DNA of 64,000 nt from Equus caballus. Taxonomy: Eukaryota > Chordata > Mammalia > Perissodactyla > Equidae. Shown here in pieces: positions 1 through 11,591 of this stretch. Position numbers and translations under genes: made by a program. Position 1 is the stretch's first letter. Each line of letters begins with the position of its first letter. The stretch covers positions 35,686,501 to 35,750,500 of the forward strand of contig NC_091686.1 of NCBI RefSeq assembly GCF_041296265.1. Reading direction: 5' to 3'. The notes below the pieces were generated by a model. The model had not been told where the DNA came from. It made no database searches and worked only from the letters and a program-made list of their open reading frames with translations.

Positions 1-60
1 AGTCTCCCTGTTTGCGAGGCAGGCACGGACTCCTGGGGCCGTCTTGGCTGTCTTGGCCCT

Positions 61-830
61 TCGCTCTTCCGTCTGAATTTTAAGAGCAGCTTAAAGTTTC
101 TTTTTAAAAACCTCGTTGGAATTTTTATTGGAGGTGATTGGATTTATAGATTAATTTGGTGAGATTTGACATCTTACAAAACTGCACCCCCCGGCCCATG
201 CACAGGACCCAGCTCCGCCTCTCCTCAGGAGTCTTGGTGTCCTGCAGTTTTCTCTGTGACACTGACACGTCTTTCGAGAGGCTTAGTCCTAGGTACTTGG
301 CAGTTTTTGTGGGAATCCTGAATGGGACTTTTTGTCTCAATTTTTAATGGGTTATTGAAGTGGTTTGTGTGTGGTATTTCCGTCCTGCCGCCTGCTGGAT
401 TCCTCTGTGGATTGTCAACATCTGCCCATTGGCTCAGCTGCATCTCCTCCTTTACATTCTCAGCCTTCGCGTCTCTTTCTTTTCCTACTGCATGGCTGAA
501 ATCTCAGTGAAGTGAAAACCAGAAGAAAGGGGTGGGCAGCCTGTTGGCTCTCGTGCTGGGGGGTGTCTGCAGAGCCAATGTCCAGTTCCACACGTGAGTG
601 CAGTAGACGCCCCGGCTCAGATCGATTCATTTATTGCTGCCCCAACTGCTCAGATGTTTTGTGAATGAGTGCTAAATGTATTGATCTTTTTTCTCATATA
701 TTAAAGTGACCATCCTTTCCATCTTTAATCTGTTAAGATGGATTCCTGACGATTTTCTGATGTTAAAGATGCTCATGTTCCTGGGATAAACCCTACTTGG
801 TCAGAGTGGGGGCGGGGCGGGGGGGGGTGC
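61..830 (-). repeat. Decayed L1 (LINE) ORF2 fragments, antisense
   Basis: The plus strand reads as the reverse complement of mammalian L1 ORF2. Around 110-180 it matches the stretch about a zero-order fit to 'attggatttatagattaat', and around 770-800 it matches 'gggataaaccctacttgg'. It is heavily mutated with no usable frame, so it is old. The short open frames here are chance products. Confidence 0.6.
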
Positions 831-959
831 GGCTGAATTATACTCTGTTTAATGGGTTATTGATCCAGCTCCGTAGTTTCTCATCTACAGTTTCAGAACC
901 CAAAAGCTCAGAAAACCTAAGTTGTTTGTTTGAGGTTTTGTTTTTTTGTGTTTGCAGGG

Positions 960-1270
960 AACTCAGTTGGCAGATGGGACAGCCTAAATGTTTGTGTCCC
1001 TTCATGCGATGGGGGCAGGAGGTGGGGCCTCGGGGTGTGACCGGGTCCTGAGGGTGGAGCCCCCATGCGGGGATTAGAGCCCTTATAAAGCAGACCCAGG
1101 GAGCACCCCCACCCCAACGTGTGAGGGCACCTCGAGAAGACGGCCATCTGCGACCCGGGAAGCCCTTGGCAGACCCGACTCTGCTGGAGCCTACTTCTTG
1201 GACGGCCGCCTCCGCGCTGTGAGAAAGCAGTGCTGGCTGTTTACCAGCCCCCATCTGGGGTGCTTTGTCA
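960..1270 (+). repeat. MaLR-like solo LTR fossil (MLT1/MST type)
   Basis: The order of phrases (tgtttgtgtccc, ggtggggcct, gagggtggagccccca, attagagcccttata, then a long GC-rich 3' half) follows the same LTR family that is better preserved at 41,965-42,296. It is a degraded, ancient solo LTR with no internal retroviral part seen. The family name is by resemblance only. Confidence 0.5.
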
Positions 1271-1707
1271 CGGCAGCCTGAGTGGACGAGGACCGCAGCC
1301 AGCTGAGCGGAAGGATGCGAGGCTGCGTGAGGACTTCCTGGCCCTGCTCGGCCCCGTCTGTGGGTGCCCTCAGTGCTGCCCGCACGCTGAGGGGGCGCCG
1401 TCGTGTGGCAGACCTGCCCTTCACACCTCAGGAAACCCTGAATTCCAGCACGCTTCTGGCCACGGGGTTGGACGGGGACTCGGCCTGCGTTGTTTGTAGG
1501 ATTTTTAAGAGTAGTGAACTGGCCCCCGAGACCATCAGGACCGTGGCCTTGTTGGGGAGCCTGGGGTCCTTGACTGCAGATTCAGTCTCTCTAATGGCCA
1601 CTGGTTTATGCAAAACTGTTACTTTCTCCTGAGTCCGCTCGGGTCCTGCATCTTCTCTGACACCTGACACTGCACGTCTCTCCAGGGCCCAGAGTGATGG
1701 GCAGGAT

Positions 1708-1883
1708 CTTGCTCCAAGTCCTCTCCTGGGACCTGTGCTCCTCGCCCGCAGTGACGTCCTGCTCCCCTCGCAGGACTCTGGCTGGCCTGACTCTTCTTGC
1801 TCCAAGTCCTCTCCTGGGACCTGTGCTCCTCGCCCGCAGTGACATCCTGCTCCCCTCGCAGGACTCTGGCTGGCCTGACTCTT
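1708..1883. repeat. 88-bp tandem duplication (two copies)
   Basis: The units 1708-1795 and 1796-1883 are identical except for one transition (gacgtcc versus gacatcc). No coding role is visible. The near-identity shows the duplication is recent compared with the decayed repeats around it. Confidence 0.9.
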
Positions 1884-2399
1884 CTTCCCGTTGCCCGCCT
1901 GCTCTGGCTCTTCTGTCTCGTTAACTCCTGCCGTCGCCCTCCTGCCTCCTGCCTACAGGGTCTCCCGGAATGCTCTGCCCCGGCGGCCTCGTTGGCCCTC
2001 TGCATGGGCGTCCATCTCCTTGTTCCTGCAAACACATCCGGGTCCGTAGGCGCCTTCCGAGCGTCCCCTGGCTTGGACACTTCTCCTCTGATTGAATCTC
2101 TTCCCCGTGAGCTATTGGCAAGCACGTCTTCAACCCACCATCCCCACTGCCCTCCGTCGCCCCGGAACGCGGCCGTGTGCTTCCAGCTCTGTGAAATCGG
2201 GCCGCCTTTGTGCCCTCCTGTGCGGCTCTGTTTGTTTCGGAGTCACTGACGGAACAGAATCTGTTGGATTAAATCTGTTAATCTGGTTATTTCGGTGCAT
2301 CTGAGCCCGTGCTGGCCCCATCTCTCGTGTGGAAGTCTCCCCAGCCTCGCAGGGCTTCGTTTCCCTTGTCACCTGCCGGTGTTTCCTCTGTTTCTACAC

Positions 2400-3200
2400 C
2401 ATGTTCTTAGGCCCACGTTACACTTGGTTCTTATCAATTTGGGGGGATTGTTATTTAGCATTTCTCTTTATCCCTATTCATGTTTTTCCTTAAACTGCAT
2501 TTCGTCTGAGATTAGTGTCACTATTCCAGCATCTGGGGCTTTGTAGTAAAAGGCTGGCTGCGCCCTCTGTCACCACGTCTCCAGCATCCGCGTCCCCATC
2601 ATCCACGTCTCTGTCATCCGCGTCTCCTGGCAGCAGTGGAGCCGGAGCCGATGTGCCGACGCATCCGGTCACCGTCCTCTAGGAGGCGGATTTAGCCCAT
2701 TTGTGTGCCTGTCGGTGTATTCAGACTTACGTCGCGATCTTACTTTGCATTTTCTGCTGCCACCTTAGGGATCTGGGATGGTTTTACCTTCTCTTGTGTT
2801 GCATAAATAACCTTCTGTACTTTTTTCTCTTTGCTTTTTTGGAAATTATAAATTAAATTTCTGTTCTTTGAGCACCCTTAAAATTTTAAATACCCACTCT
2901 AAAGGCTGTGGCTCTCTCCCAGCTGCGTTCATGGTGCAGCACATGGCTCCCCGTGGCCAAGGACGGGGCTGCGAGCTCCTCGGGAGACCTGCCCGCCCGC
3001 ATCTTGATGTGTGTCCTGAGCGTCTCAGGTTTGTTTTGTTTTGGACACAAAAATCAATAGGCTTTGTTTTTACAGTCAATCATTAAATTGACTGACATTT
3101 TATCAACTTCTTGGCTCAACAGATTTCATTTTGATAAACAACACTCTGTGATGGTTGTGTTAGAAGCGTTCTGAGTGGTGACCTCTAACCTTTGCATCTG
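2400..3200 (-). repeat. Ancient L1-derived antisense sequence
   Basis: AT-rich stretch with L1-like antisense phrases, for example 'tttcgtctgagattagtgtc' near 2500 and 'ggatttagcccatttgtg' near 2690. It is very diverged and the limits are approximate. The 3000-3200 part is less certain than the rest. Confidence 0.4.
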
Positions 3201-5638
3201 AGTCTTCACCTCTTCCGCACTCGTGAGTGACGGGCCGTCAAGGCACACGCTGCAGGCTCTCCTCCTCGCACCTCTGCTTCCTGGTGCCCGCGGCCCTCGT
3301 GTCTTTCGAGTTCGTTGGTCTCTTCCTCTGGTGCTGCTGAGGTTCTCTGTGTCCTCCACTCGACAGTGCGGAAACAGCCATGTCTGCCTCAGTCCACTCA
3401 CGTGAGCAGCCACACGGGACCCTCAGCCACCCGTTAACCGTGCGGATCTAACGTGGCCTCAGTATTGATCCGCCCCGTTGGTTTGGTTTCATCTTGCAGG
3501 ACAGGCTCCTGTGACAAGCTCTCTAAGGAGTTTGGACTCTTGCTTCTGTCACAGCCACAGAGCCTCGGGTCGCCTCCCACGACGTCATTCCAGGCAGTAA
3601 TGGAGTCGCTGACGGGGCAAGGCGAGGACAGTGTGGGCCCCAACAGCTCCTTTCCTCCAGTGCAGCAGCTTGGCGGGCTGGCTGCTCAGCCCGCATCTGC
3701 ACCATCGCCCTGAAGCTCAGAAGGTCCTGGGGACTCGGGCGGGTGCTTCGCCGAAGTGCTGATTCTGCGTCTGCAGAAGGGCCGTCCCAGGCCCCCTGGA
3801 GCCGGTGCACGCCTGTCAGATGCAGTGACTCGTTCAGTCCTGGGTTAACTGGATCACAGCACGGTCCTGCCCAGTGGAGCCTCACTCTGGGGGACCAGGC
3901 GCCAAAAGGATGCCTGCAGGATCCCGGTGAGCACACGCCTTGGCTGGGGAGGTTGACACCAGCGGGAGGAGACATGAGGCCCTGAGACACCATCCGGGTC
4001 CTCTCTGGAACGGCAGAGGGTGCCCACCGCAGAGCCCTAGGGCCTGGGGCAGGGGCAGGATGGGAGCATGTTCCGGGAAGATCACGGGACTCGTGAGGGT
4101 GGCTGACTGGCAGGAGGGAGGAGCCAGGAGGTGTGTGCCAGCTCTGAGAGGGGGAGAGTACCGGGAGGCTGCAGGAGGAGGGGTCTGGAAGGTGCCGGGT
4201 TCAGCTCGGCAGCCTGGGTGGAGAACACAGTGGGAAGAGAGGGACGGAGAGGAGTGGAAGGTGGGCTCTGGCGTGCACACACATCACAGCCTTGATGTCC
4301 ACAGAGACTTCTCAGCGCAACGAGACGGGGCCAGGGTGCTGCTCCCAGACAGGTATGTGGGCTCCCAACGTTCCAGAGGAAGCAAGGACGTCAGGAGCCA
4401 GGAGAACAGCTGAGACGAGCCAATTCTCCAAAGAGGTGAGGAGGCCCATAGCCGGGCGCTGCCCAGTGGGGCCTGGGCCCCGGCGATGCCAAAGCCTTGC
4501 CCAGCGGCCGAGTTCGGCCAGGTGTTGCTTTGGCATGTCCACCAGCTCTCGCACCGACCTGGGTGCAGGCCTCTCCCTGGTCTCCTGCCCCGAGGCCTGT
4601 CCACCCGCATCTTCCTCCTGGGCCCTGGGGAGAGCCTCCGGTCCTGCTGGTGAACGAGCCCCTGCCCCCAGTGGCTGCAGATGGACGGCTAGATCAAGTG
4701 CGGCACCACTGTCGCCAGCCAGATGGCTTCTATTCCAGCCACTGAGCTCATCTGGATCGTCAGTGGGATTGACATGGCTGTTTGGGATTCTTTGCTCTCA
4801 AATTTGTCACCAGTCCACTTGATGTTGATTGAAAGACAGTGGGCCAGTGCCGGGTGGAACAGGCTGGGGATGGGCAGGCCCCTGGGCTGACTCAGGACCC
4901 CACACCACACACCTCCCTCCCTGCCAGCACCCTCTCCAGGCCCCCCTGCCTCGCTGGGATTGAGGAGGTGCCAATGTGCAGCGGTGCTGGTGGCTTCTCC
5001 AGGCTGCGTGGGAAGAATGTGGAGGGAGCTGAGGGGGCCCTGGGGCCTGCTGCCCCCAGGCAGCCACCATTCTGAGGGGACAGCCCTAGCCTCCACTCCC
5101 CTGCCTGAGCCCGTCCTGTCACCTTCATCCAGACACGGACCCCCAGCACAGGCCGCACACTAAGGATGCGTATGTGACCCGTCGTGCAGAGCCTGGGAAA
5201 TGCATTGTGACAGCGCAGGAAACAGACACGCTGAGGCCACCCCAAGAAAAGGGCCTTGTCCTAAGGCTCCGGGAGCCCCCAGCAGAATGGGGCATATGGG
5301 TCCAGGCGCCCTCCTGGCCCCTCCACGCGCTGCGCTGCATGTGGAAGCCTGGATCACGGCCAGTCACTGCCGGCACCCACGGGCACAGGGCGCCAGCCAG
5401 GCCGCGGCAGTGAAGACGGATGACGAGGCCCAGCCTGGTGTGCCCACCCCGCCTTTGTCCTCTGCCCCGCATTCCACTCCCACCTAGCTCAGAGGGCAGC
5501 TGCCCACACAGTCCCCTGTCCTGGCTCCTCAGCACCCCGAGACTCTGAATGAGGGGACCTGCAAGGCCTGCACCCCTGCCCTGGGGGCTCGGCAAGGGTT
5601 TTTACTGGAGTGGGTTTTTCCATCAAAATCGAGACTCT
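3201..5638. other. Intergenic, nothing recognised
   Basis: GC-rich sequence with open frames on both strands but no family motif, no conserved exon and no recognisable repeat. The upstream neighbour expected from human gene order (ACSF3) has no exon that I can see here. Confidence 0.5.
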
Positions 5639-5835
5639 GGGGGCCAGCCTGGTGGCATAGTGGTTAAGTTTGCCTGCTCTGCTTCAGTGGCCTAGGTTCG
5701 TGGGTTCAGACCCCCGGCATGGACCTACACCACTTATCAAGCCGTGCTGTGGCAGCATCCCACATGCAAAATAGAGCAAGATTAGCACAGATGTCAGCTC
5801 AGGGACAATCTTCCTCACCAAAAACAAAAACCCCA
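5639..5835 (+). repeat. ERE SINE (equine repetitive element)
   Basis: Starts with the tRNA-like head 'ggccagcctggtggcatag', followed by 'tggttaagtt', and ends with the diagnostic 'cagatgtcagctcaggg' tail and an A-rich run. This family is limited to Perissodactyla and marks the host lineage. Confidence 0.9.
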
Positions 5836-7340
5836 AAGTTCTGGGAGCAGCTGTTATAATTTACAAACTGCTTTAAATCTTGACCATCCGAGCCTGGCAA
5901 ACTCTTGTCCTTTGGCCTGCCCTCCACCTATCCCTGTCTGCGTGTCCCCCCGCCACTGTGGCAGGCCTGCTCCCCCAAACCTTGAGAGCCCTTGAGGACT
6001 CCTCACTGCGGCCGGGGTCCTGGGCTGAGCCTGGAGCGCAGGGCACTGGGTAACCTGGCTCGGCTGACAATACTGCCACTTGGCAGAGGCCATGCCCCCC
6101 TGCTGGTCTGGCTGCCCCTGGCTGCCCCAGCACGTTCAGGCCAGCCATGGGGAGGAGGCCGGGCTTGCTGCAGGGCCAAGGCCAGGGCGAGACCTCAGCA
6201 GAGCTGCCCTGCCCGGCCTGGGGTCAAAGACATCTCGGAAATGGATGTGAGCACGAGTCTGTGCTGACCCTGTGGCCGACAGCCCCTCGATCTCTCCTGG
6301 GAGAGCAGGAAGGCGGAGGAGAACGAGAGTCCATGCCTGGGAGGGGTGAGGGCGTGTGGGGTCCCGGTGGGGACTCCAGTTCCAGAGGATCATGGTGGGC
6401 AGGTGTGTCCAGGGTGGGGTGGGAAGGGCCCACCGCCTGGCCTAGCTGGCCCCTGAGCTGAGAGCCAGGGACGACCATGGGGCCAGTAAGTGGGAGCCAG
6501 GCCGCCGCCTCCTCCTGTCACCTGCCGGCCTCCCTGGAGCCACACTGCCCTCTGCTGGGACTGGCGGGCATGGCCAGAGCTGCTTGGACCCGCCGTAGCC
6601 CCTGGTTGAACCCCCCTACCCAGGGCCTGCTGATTCTCCATCCCCGTGCCAGGGCGGGCAGCCCAGAGGGAGGCTGGGACAGAGCTGTACCCCAGACCCT
6701 CAGCCCAGCCCCTGTGGGACCAGGACCGAGACGGCGTGGCACCTGCAGCTCCAGGCTCCTTGCTGCCAGGTGCTGCGGCCACCTGCACGCTCAGCTTCTC
6801 TTCCAGCTGCTGTCTCTCTGTCTGTCTGTCCATATCTTTTGAGCACCCCAGACTTTAAAAAAACAGTCTGAGAATGACTGTTCTCCGTGTGTTAGGAGTG
6901 TCACTGGGCTTCTAAGAAAGACAATGCCCTCCCCGACCTGGCAGGTGCCCCTGGACCTGTGCGGTCCTGGGAGGCCTCCACCTGGGGCCACCAGAAGGTG
7001 GGCGCCGTCTGGCCCAGCCAGAGACTCCCCTGCCCTCCCCAGGCTGGGTGCTGGCCCAGGAGCCCCGTCCTGGCCTCCCCACCCCCACCGTCCCCTCTGA
7101 CCCTGGGACTCATTTAAGGGACAGGACCCCGCTCCCCTGTCCAGGCTGCAGGGACCAGGCAGGGGTTCAGGACCCTTCTACCCCTTCATCCCCCAGACAC
7201 TCTGCACCCGTCTGCCCAGCGTATGCCCGGGTCCACTGGGGACCCCTGATGCTCTTCACCACACCAGGGTGGGTGCTTCAACTCCTCCAGGAGCACAGCC
7301 CCATGTGGACTTTCCTCAGCGGAAGCCCCAGAGCCTAGAA
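5836..7340. other. Intergenic, nothing recognised
   Basis: GC-rich unique sequence. Open frames overlap on both strands without any recognisable protein family, as expected of a GC-rich background. Confidence 0.5.
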
Positions 7341-7344
7341 GGGC

Positions 7345-7445
7345 TTGGCCCGGGGGTGGGGGGGGGGGATGTGGGAGGGAGAATGGAGGGGAAGGGAAGA
7401 AGGGGGAAGGAGGAAGGAAAAGGGATGGGGAGAGGGAGGGAGTGT
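7345..7445. repeat. G/A-rich low-complexity tract
   Basis: Almost pure purine strand (runs of ggg with aag and gga), including a run of about 11 G. It is simple sequence that produces spurious Gly/Arg/Glu-rich frames. Confidence 0.85.
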
Positions 7446-7519
7446 CTGTCTCCCCCCAGCCTCCCTCCCGACCTCCAGACCAGCCTCAAACATGGAAAGG
7501 GCAAGGGCCCTGCAGTGGG

Positions 7520-7608
7520 TTGGCCTGGGCTCCTGGCCAGGCCTGCCTGTATTGGCTGTGTGACCTTGGCCTCCTCGAGCCTCCAGGTCCTTGCCTCTAA
7601 AATGGGGC
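7520..7608 (+). repeat. MIR SINE remnant
   Basis: Contains the MIR core pattern 'ggctgtgtgaccttgg', followed by 'tctaaaatgggg', which matches the conserved central part of the mammal-wide MIR. Confidence 0.7.
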
Positions 7609-7904
7609 CCCAGAGGGACTGGCCACGTGTGGTGAGAAAGTGCCTGGGCCTCCAGGAGCACGGTTTACTGTGGTTACACACAACTGCCCACTGGGCACCT
7701 CCACCTGCCCACGGGCACCTCATGTTCACAGGGAACCTGTCCTTCACCCAGGCCAGCCTCTGGGTCACCGCCTTCCTGCTCTGCAGCTCCTGAATGCCCA
7801 GCATTCTCCCCCTCCCCTCGGCTTGCAGCCTCAGGCCAAGCCCCCATCGCCCACACAGCAGCCTGAAGCCCGGTGGGCAGGGGCACAGCCCAAAGAGCTG
7901 CATT

Positions 7905-8060
7905 CACACCAACTGTCCCATTGCCATGTGACCCTAACTGACCCTCGCTCGCAAAATGGATCTGCGTGCCCCAGGCTGGGGAGTGTGGACATGCGGTTGT
8001 CGCGGTGCTCAGAGCAAAGCGGACACTCAGTGAACACAGCTGGTATTGCCAAGTACTCAA
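7905..8060 (+). repeat. MIR SINE remnant
   Basis: Pattern 'catgtgaccctaactgaccc', then 'gcaaaatgg', then a tail ending near 'cactcagtgaacac' follows the MIR order. It is diverged. Confidence 0.5.
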
Positions 8061-8069
8061 CGCGCCAGA

Positions 8070-8565
8070 ACAAGGTCCTGCACACTCAGTGGCTGAAACG
8101 GCACACGTTCATTATCTCCCTGTTTCTTCAGGTCAGGCGTCTGAGTGGGCTCAGCCACGGCTTCTGTTCCTGGTCACCCGGGGCTGAAGGCACAGTGTTG
8201 GCTGGGCAGCTCTCACCTGGAGCTCGGGGGAGACTCTGCTTCAGACTCCTTCAGGCCCTCAGCAGAATCCAGATCCTCATGGTTGTAGGACTGAGGTCTC
8301 CATTTCCACTGGCTGTCGGCAAGGCCCATCCCTATCTCCCAGAGGCCCCTCCCTGTGACCCCTGGGCCTCAGAACATGGTCGGGCAGTCGTGCGGCTCTG
8401 CTTTCTCTCTGCCCCTCGCTGATCACTCTGCTTGTAAGGGCTTCTGTGAATAGATGAGACCTGCCCAGACAATCCAGGATCATCTCCCTCTTCAGGGTCC
8501 CTCTGCCATGGAAGGTAACATTTTCACAGCTTCTGGGTTCGGGGCATGGACATTTTTGGCCACCT
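8070..8565 (-). repeat. Ancient LTR-like fossil (MaLR/ERVL type, family uncertain)
   Basis: The phrases 'gtggctgaaacggcacacg', 'ttcattatctccctg' and 'gtaacattttcacagcttct' occur in the order of a common mammal-wide repeat that I believe is an LTR, here in reverse orientation. It is old and degraded, with no internal viral part. Confidence 0.4.
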
Positions 8566-9588
8566 GTCCAGCACCTGCTGAGCTGCAGTGTCTTGTGCAC
8601 ATGCAGAGAGGCCCCTACCTCACAGGAGTGGGGGGACTAAATGCCTGGCCCTGGGTTTTGGTGGTGGGGGGGGTGTATTTGTGTGCAATTTTATATAGAC
8701 CTGCATACTTTCATACACAATAATCATTCTTGTTTCACTGCATAATTATAGTATTATTTAAAGTTATAATAGTGTCACCTCTGCTGAGCCCTGTCAGTGC
8801 CCCCCTTTTATCATGAGAAAGCTGAAACCCCTAAACATGGAGGATGAGCCCCCAGGGTTGGTCCCTGGCCACCCTGGACCACACCCCCCACTGCCAGGGG
8901 ACCAGCCGGTTGCCCTCTGGGCCTCTCCAGGTTCTGCACACCCCCAGCCCCTGTCCTTCTGCTGGTCCACAGATGCGCCCCCTTAGACGAGTGGGCATGT
9001 ACCCACTGCACCCCGTCTGTGTCAGCGCTGGGCGGACTCAGGCCCTGGTGAGCGGTGGGTCAGTCCTGCCCAAACTGTGTCACGGTGCCCGAGACAGAAG
9101 AGGCACCCCTAAGAGGGGTCACCCAGGGGAGCAGGGGATGGGAGTGGCCCTGACCTTCACCAGGGCTTCTCGACCCCAGCTCGGCTCCGCGTGAGCCCCT
9201 AATGCCTCCTAAGGCTCAGCCTCATGGATGGCAGGTCGCAGATCGAGGGTCGCAGATGAGGAGGGGGCAGGGCTCCCTGCAGGGCAGAGTGGGTGATGCA
9301 GCACCTTGCGCCCTGCCCGCTCGTGTGCCCCACTCTCGTCCCTTTTCCTCCACACAGCCCCGTGCTGTCTGCAGCCTTCCCCACAACGGGGACCCGAGGG
9401 AGGGTCGGTGGGAGAATGGAGGGCTGATGGCCTGGAACCTCAGAGGGAGGCTTCGGAGTTGGGGAAGGGAGAGGGTGGCGCAAGGGTCGAGTACCCCAAG
9501 TCCTTCATTAGAAAGGAAAGTCAACCGGTCCTGTGTGGCCTGGGCTGGACCTGTACCAGACAGGACCTCCAGGCTCATGGAACCCAAC
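8566..9588. other. Intergenic, AT-rich patch then unique DNA
   Basis: An AT-rich patch at about 8680-8780 may be part of an old interspersed element, but I cannot assign it. The rest is GC-rich without recognisable features. Confidence 0.4.
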
Positions 9589-9705
9589 TTCCCTCCCCTG
9601 GACACAAGAGGAAACTGAGGCTGGCTGAGAGTAGGATCTGCCCAGAGCCCAGAGCCCAGAGCTGGGACTGGACCCCAGGCTCCTGCATCCCTGCCTCCTG
9701 CCTCC
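9589..9705 (-). repeat. MIR SINE remnant
   Basis: Reads 'agaggaaactgaggctgg', then a cluster of 'cccagagc' repeats and 'gggactggacccc', which is the reverse complement of the MIR 3' half. Confidence 0.65.
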
Positions 9706-10624
9706 TGGGCTGCCCTGTCCCAGGACCAGAGTGGGAGCCCCATGGAGGGGACTGCTCACCAGGGGCATCTGCACCAGCCTGGGGTCCCCTCCCCTCCCTG
9801 TACTTGGGGCTCACCCATGACCAGACCCAGCTTACCCTCCCCCTTGGAGACCCCCCCACACCTCCGGGAGGTTGTTGGGTGGGAGGCAGGTGGCCAAGAG
9901 CAAGTCGGAGGAAGGATGGAAAAGCAGCGGGAGGAGAGGGGCTCAGAGGCCACCCCCCCAGCCCGGGTTGGGGTGCCTAAGTTTAACCCTGGGGCCACTT
10001 TCTGGGGCGGGGAGGGTGGGCACTCACCCCTACACTAGCACCAGGAGGCAGAAGCCTGAAGCATTCAGAGGGCCTCCCCACTTGTGTTTGGGGCCCCTAA
10101 CTTCAGAGGCAGGACAATGACCCCCAAGGATTGCTCCTCAGCCCCAGGGCCTCAGAGCCTGGAATGGAAGGGGCTCTTCGCCCCCCACCTTGGGGCAGTG
10201 AGTGCCAGGGATGCAGTTGCTGCCGAGCCTCCTGCAGGCAGCCCGGCCTCCTTCCAGGCAGGCCAAGGGCACAGATGGTGCCGCACCTGCTCGGCCGGCC
10301 GCGTGCAATCTGGAGAGGAGAGCAGAGGGCCCGGGCTCCACAGACCCAGCGGGGCTGGTCAGCAGCCCTACTGCCGACACCTCCTGCTCAGAACAAAGCA
10401 CCTCTGGCTCCACATGGTCCTGCCTCCTCTCCTTCCCTCTCTACCCCCTTACTGCACACTGGGCGTGGGAGGGTGCTGAGGGACACACACATGCACACAC
10501 ACACTGGGAGTGCAGGGTCTCCAGGAGGAGAGCGGTACCATGCTAACCCAACAGCTCAGGCCACCAGGGGACCAGAGAAAGGAAGGGCTTCTGGCTGGGG
10601 TGAGGACAGCTGACCCAGGCCTTC

Positions 10625-10885
10625 CTCCGTGCTAGCCCTGGCGACAGCAGGGAACCATTCAGCCGGGGAGCTCTACCCAGTGGGAGATGGGGAACAAACA
10701 CGGAAATGTGGTCTTAACTGCGAGGGGTCAGTGCTGGGTGAGGGGCAATGTCCGAGGGGGCCGAGGAGGTCCTCTCAGACAAGGACAAACCTCGGGACAG
10801 CGGGCCCAGCATTCGGGGTAGAGGGAGCAGCCAGTGCAAACGCCCAGAGGCAGAGGCGCCGGGTGAGCTCAGGGACCAGCCAAAT
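10625..10885 (+). repeat. Probable L2 LINE 3' remnant
   Basis: Phrases near 'ggagctctacccagtggga', 'gaggaggtcctctcaga' and 'gcagccagtgcaaacgccc' keep the order of an L2-type 3' end. It is diverged and the assignment is by pattern only. Confidence 0.45.
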
Positions 10886-10888
10886 GAA

Positions 10889-10926
10889 GAATGGATGGAT
10901 GGATGAATGAATGAATGAATGAATGA
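10889..10926. repeat. (GGAT/GAAT)n tetranucleotide microsatellite
   Basis: Runs of atgg units followed by five or so atga units. It is a simple tetranucleotide repeat immediately upstream of the CDH15 promoter region. Confidence 0.9.
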
Positions 10927-11059
10927 GTCCGCTGTGGTCCCTAGACCAGCCGGACCCATCTTGCCTTTTCTGACGGGCTTCCTTCTGCTCCACCGGCTGA
11001 TCCTGGGAGCCTGCGACCCAGGACAGCTGCCTGGCAACGCCAGCCCAGCTGCCCTCGGT

Positions 11060-11500
11060 CTCCCACGTGCTATCACTGGCCTGTCCCCTCCTTGGCGTAC
11101 ACGTGCAGTCACTCAGCCCCGGCCCCGCCCCCGCACACGTGCTGTCACTCAGCCCCCAGGCCCCGCCCCCACTCCGTACCGTCACTCAGCCCTTGGCCCC
11201 GCCCCCGCACACGTGCTGTCAGTCAGGCCCCGCCCCGGCCCCGTCCCCGCACACTTGCTGTCACTCACTCGTCCCCGCCTGCCAGCGCACTTGCGCTATC
11301 ACTCATCTCTAGGCCCTGACCCTCCCCCGCCCCCACACACGTGCTGTCACTCAGGCCCCAGGCCCCGACCCGCCCCCGCACACGTGCTGTCACTCAGCCC
11401 ACAGGCCCCGCCCCGGCCCCGCCCCCGCACACTTGCTGTAGCTCACCGGTCCCCGCCTGGCCGCACACTTGCGCTGTCACTCATCCCGGGTCCTGTCCGA
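11060..11500 (+). promoter_or_regulatory. CDH15 promoter-side E-box/GC-box tandem array
   Basis: GC-rich tandem array directly upstream of the CDH15 start codon. Six CACGTG sites (11064, 11100, 11136, 11210, 11338, 11381) and four CACTTG sites (11252, 11288, 11430, 11466) are each followed within a few bases by tcactca-like sequence. GC-boxes (ccccgccccc) lie between them. The first units are 36 bp apart; a larger block recurs with a 171-178 bp period. I see no TATA box. CANNTG is the binding core of basic helix-loop-helix factors, and CDH15 is a muscle gene. Promoter use here is inferred from position, not shown. Confidence 0.55.
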
Positions 11501-11549
11501 GCAGGAGGCGCCGCTCCACCGGGGCCGGACACTCGCCCGTCGCCGGCCC

Positions 11550-11591
11550 ATGGACGCCGCGCTCCTGCTCGCCCTCGGGCTGCTGGCCCAG
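11550..11591 (+). CDS. CDH15: CDH15 exon 1 (residues 1-14)
   Basis: Encodes [14 protein letters not shown], the hydrophobic core of the signal peptide. The start is the only ATG that gives a leader in phase with exon 2; +4 is G. The donor is cag|gtaaca, phase 0. It matches the known human N-terminus almost exactly. Confidence 0.93.

Noticed and set aside
1-11000. 3' exons of ACSF3, the expected upstream neighbour
   Set aside because: I looked for the conserved C-terminal coding stretch and did not find it; the gene probably ends before this window.
11100-11490. CRISPR-like array
   Set aside because: Units are adjacent and imperfect with no unique spacers of regular size, in a mammalian promoter region; it is a minisatellite.
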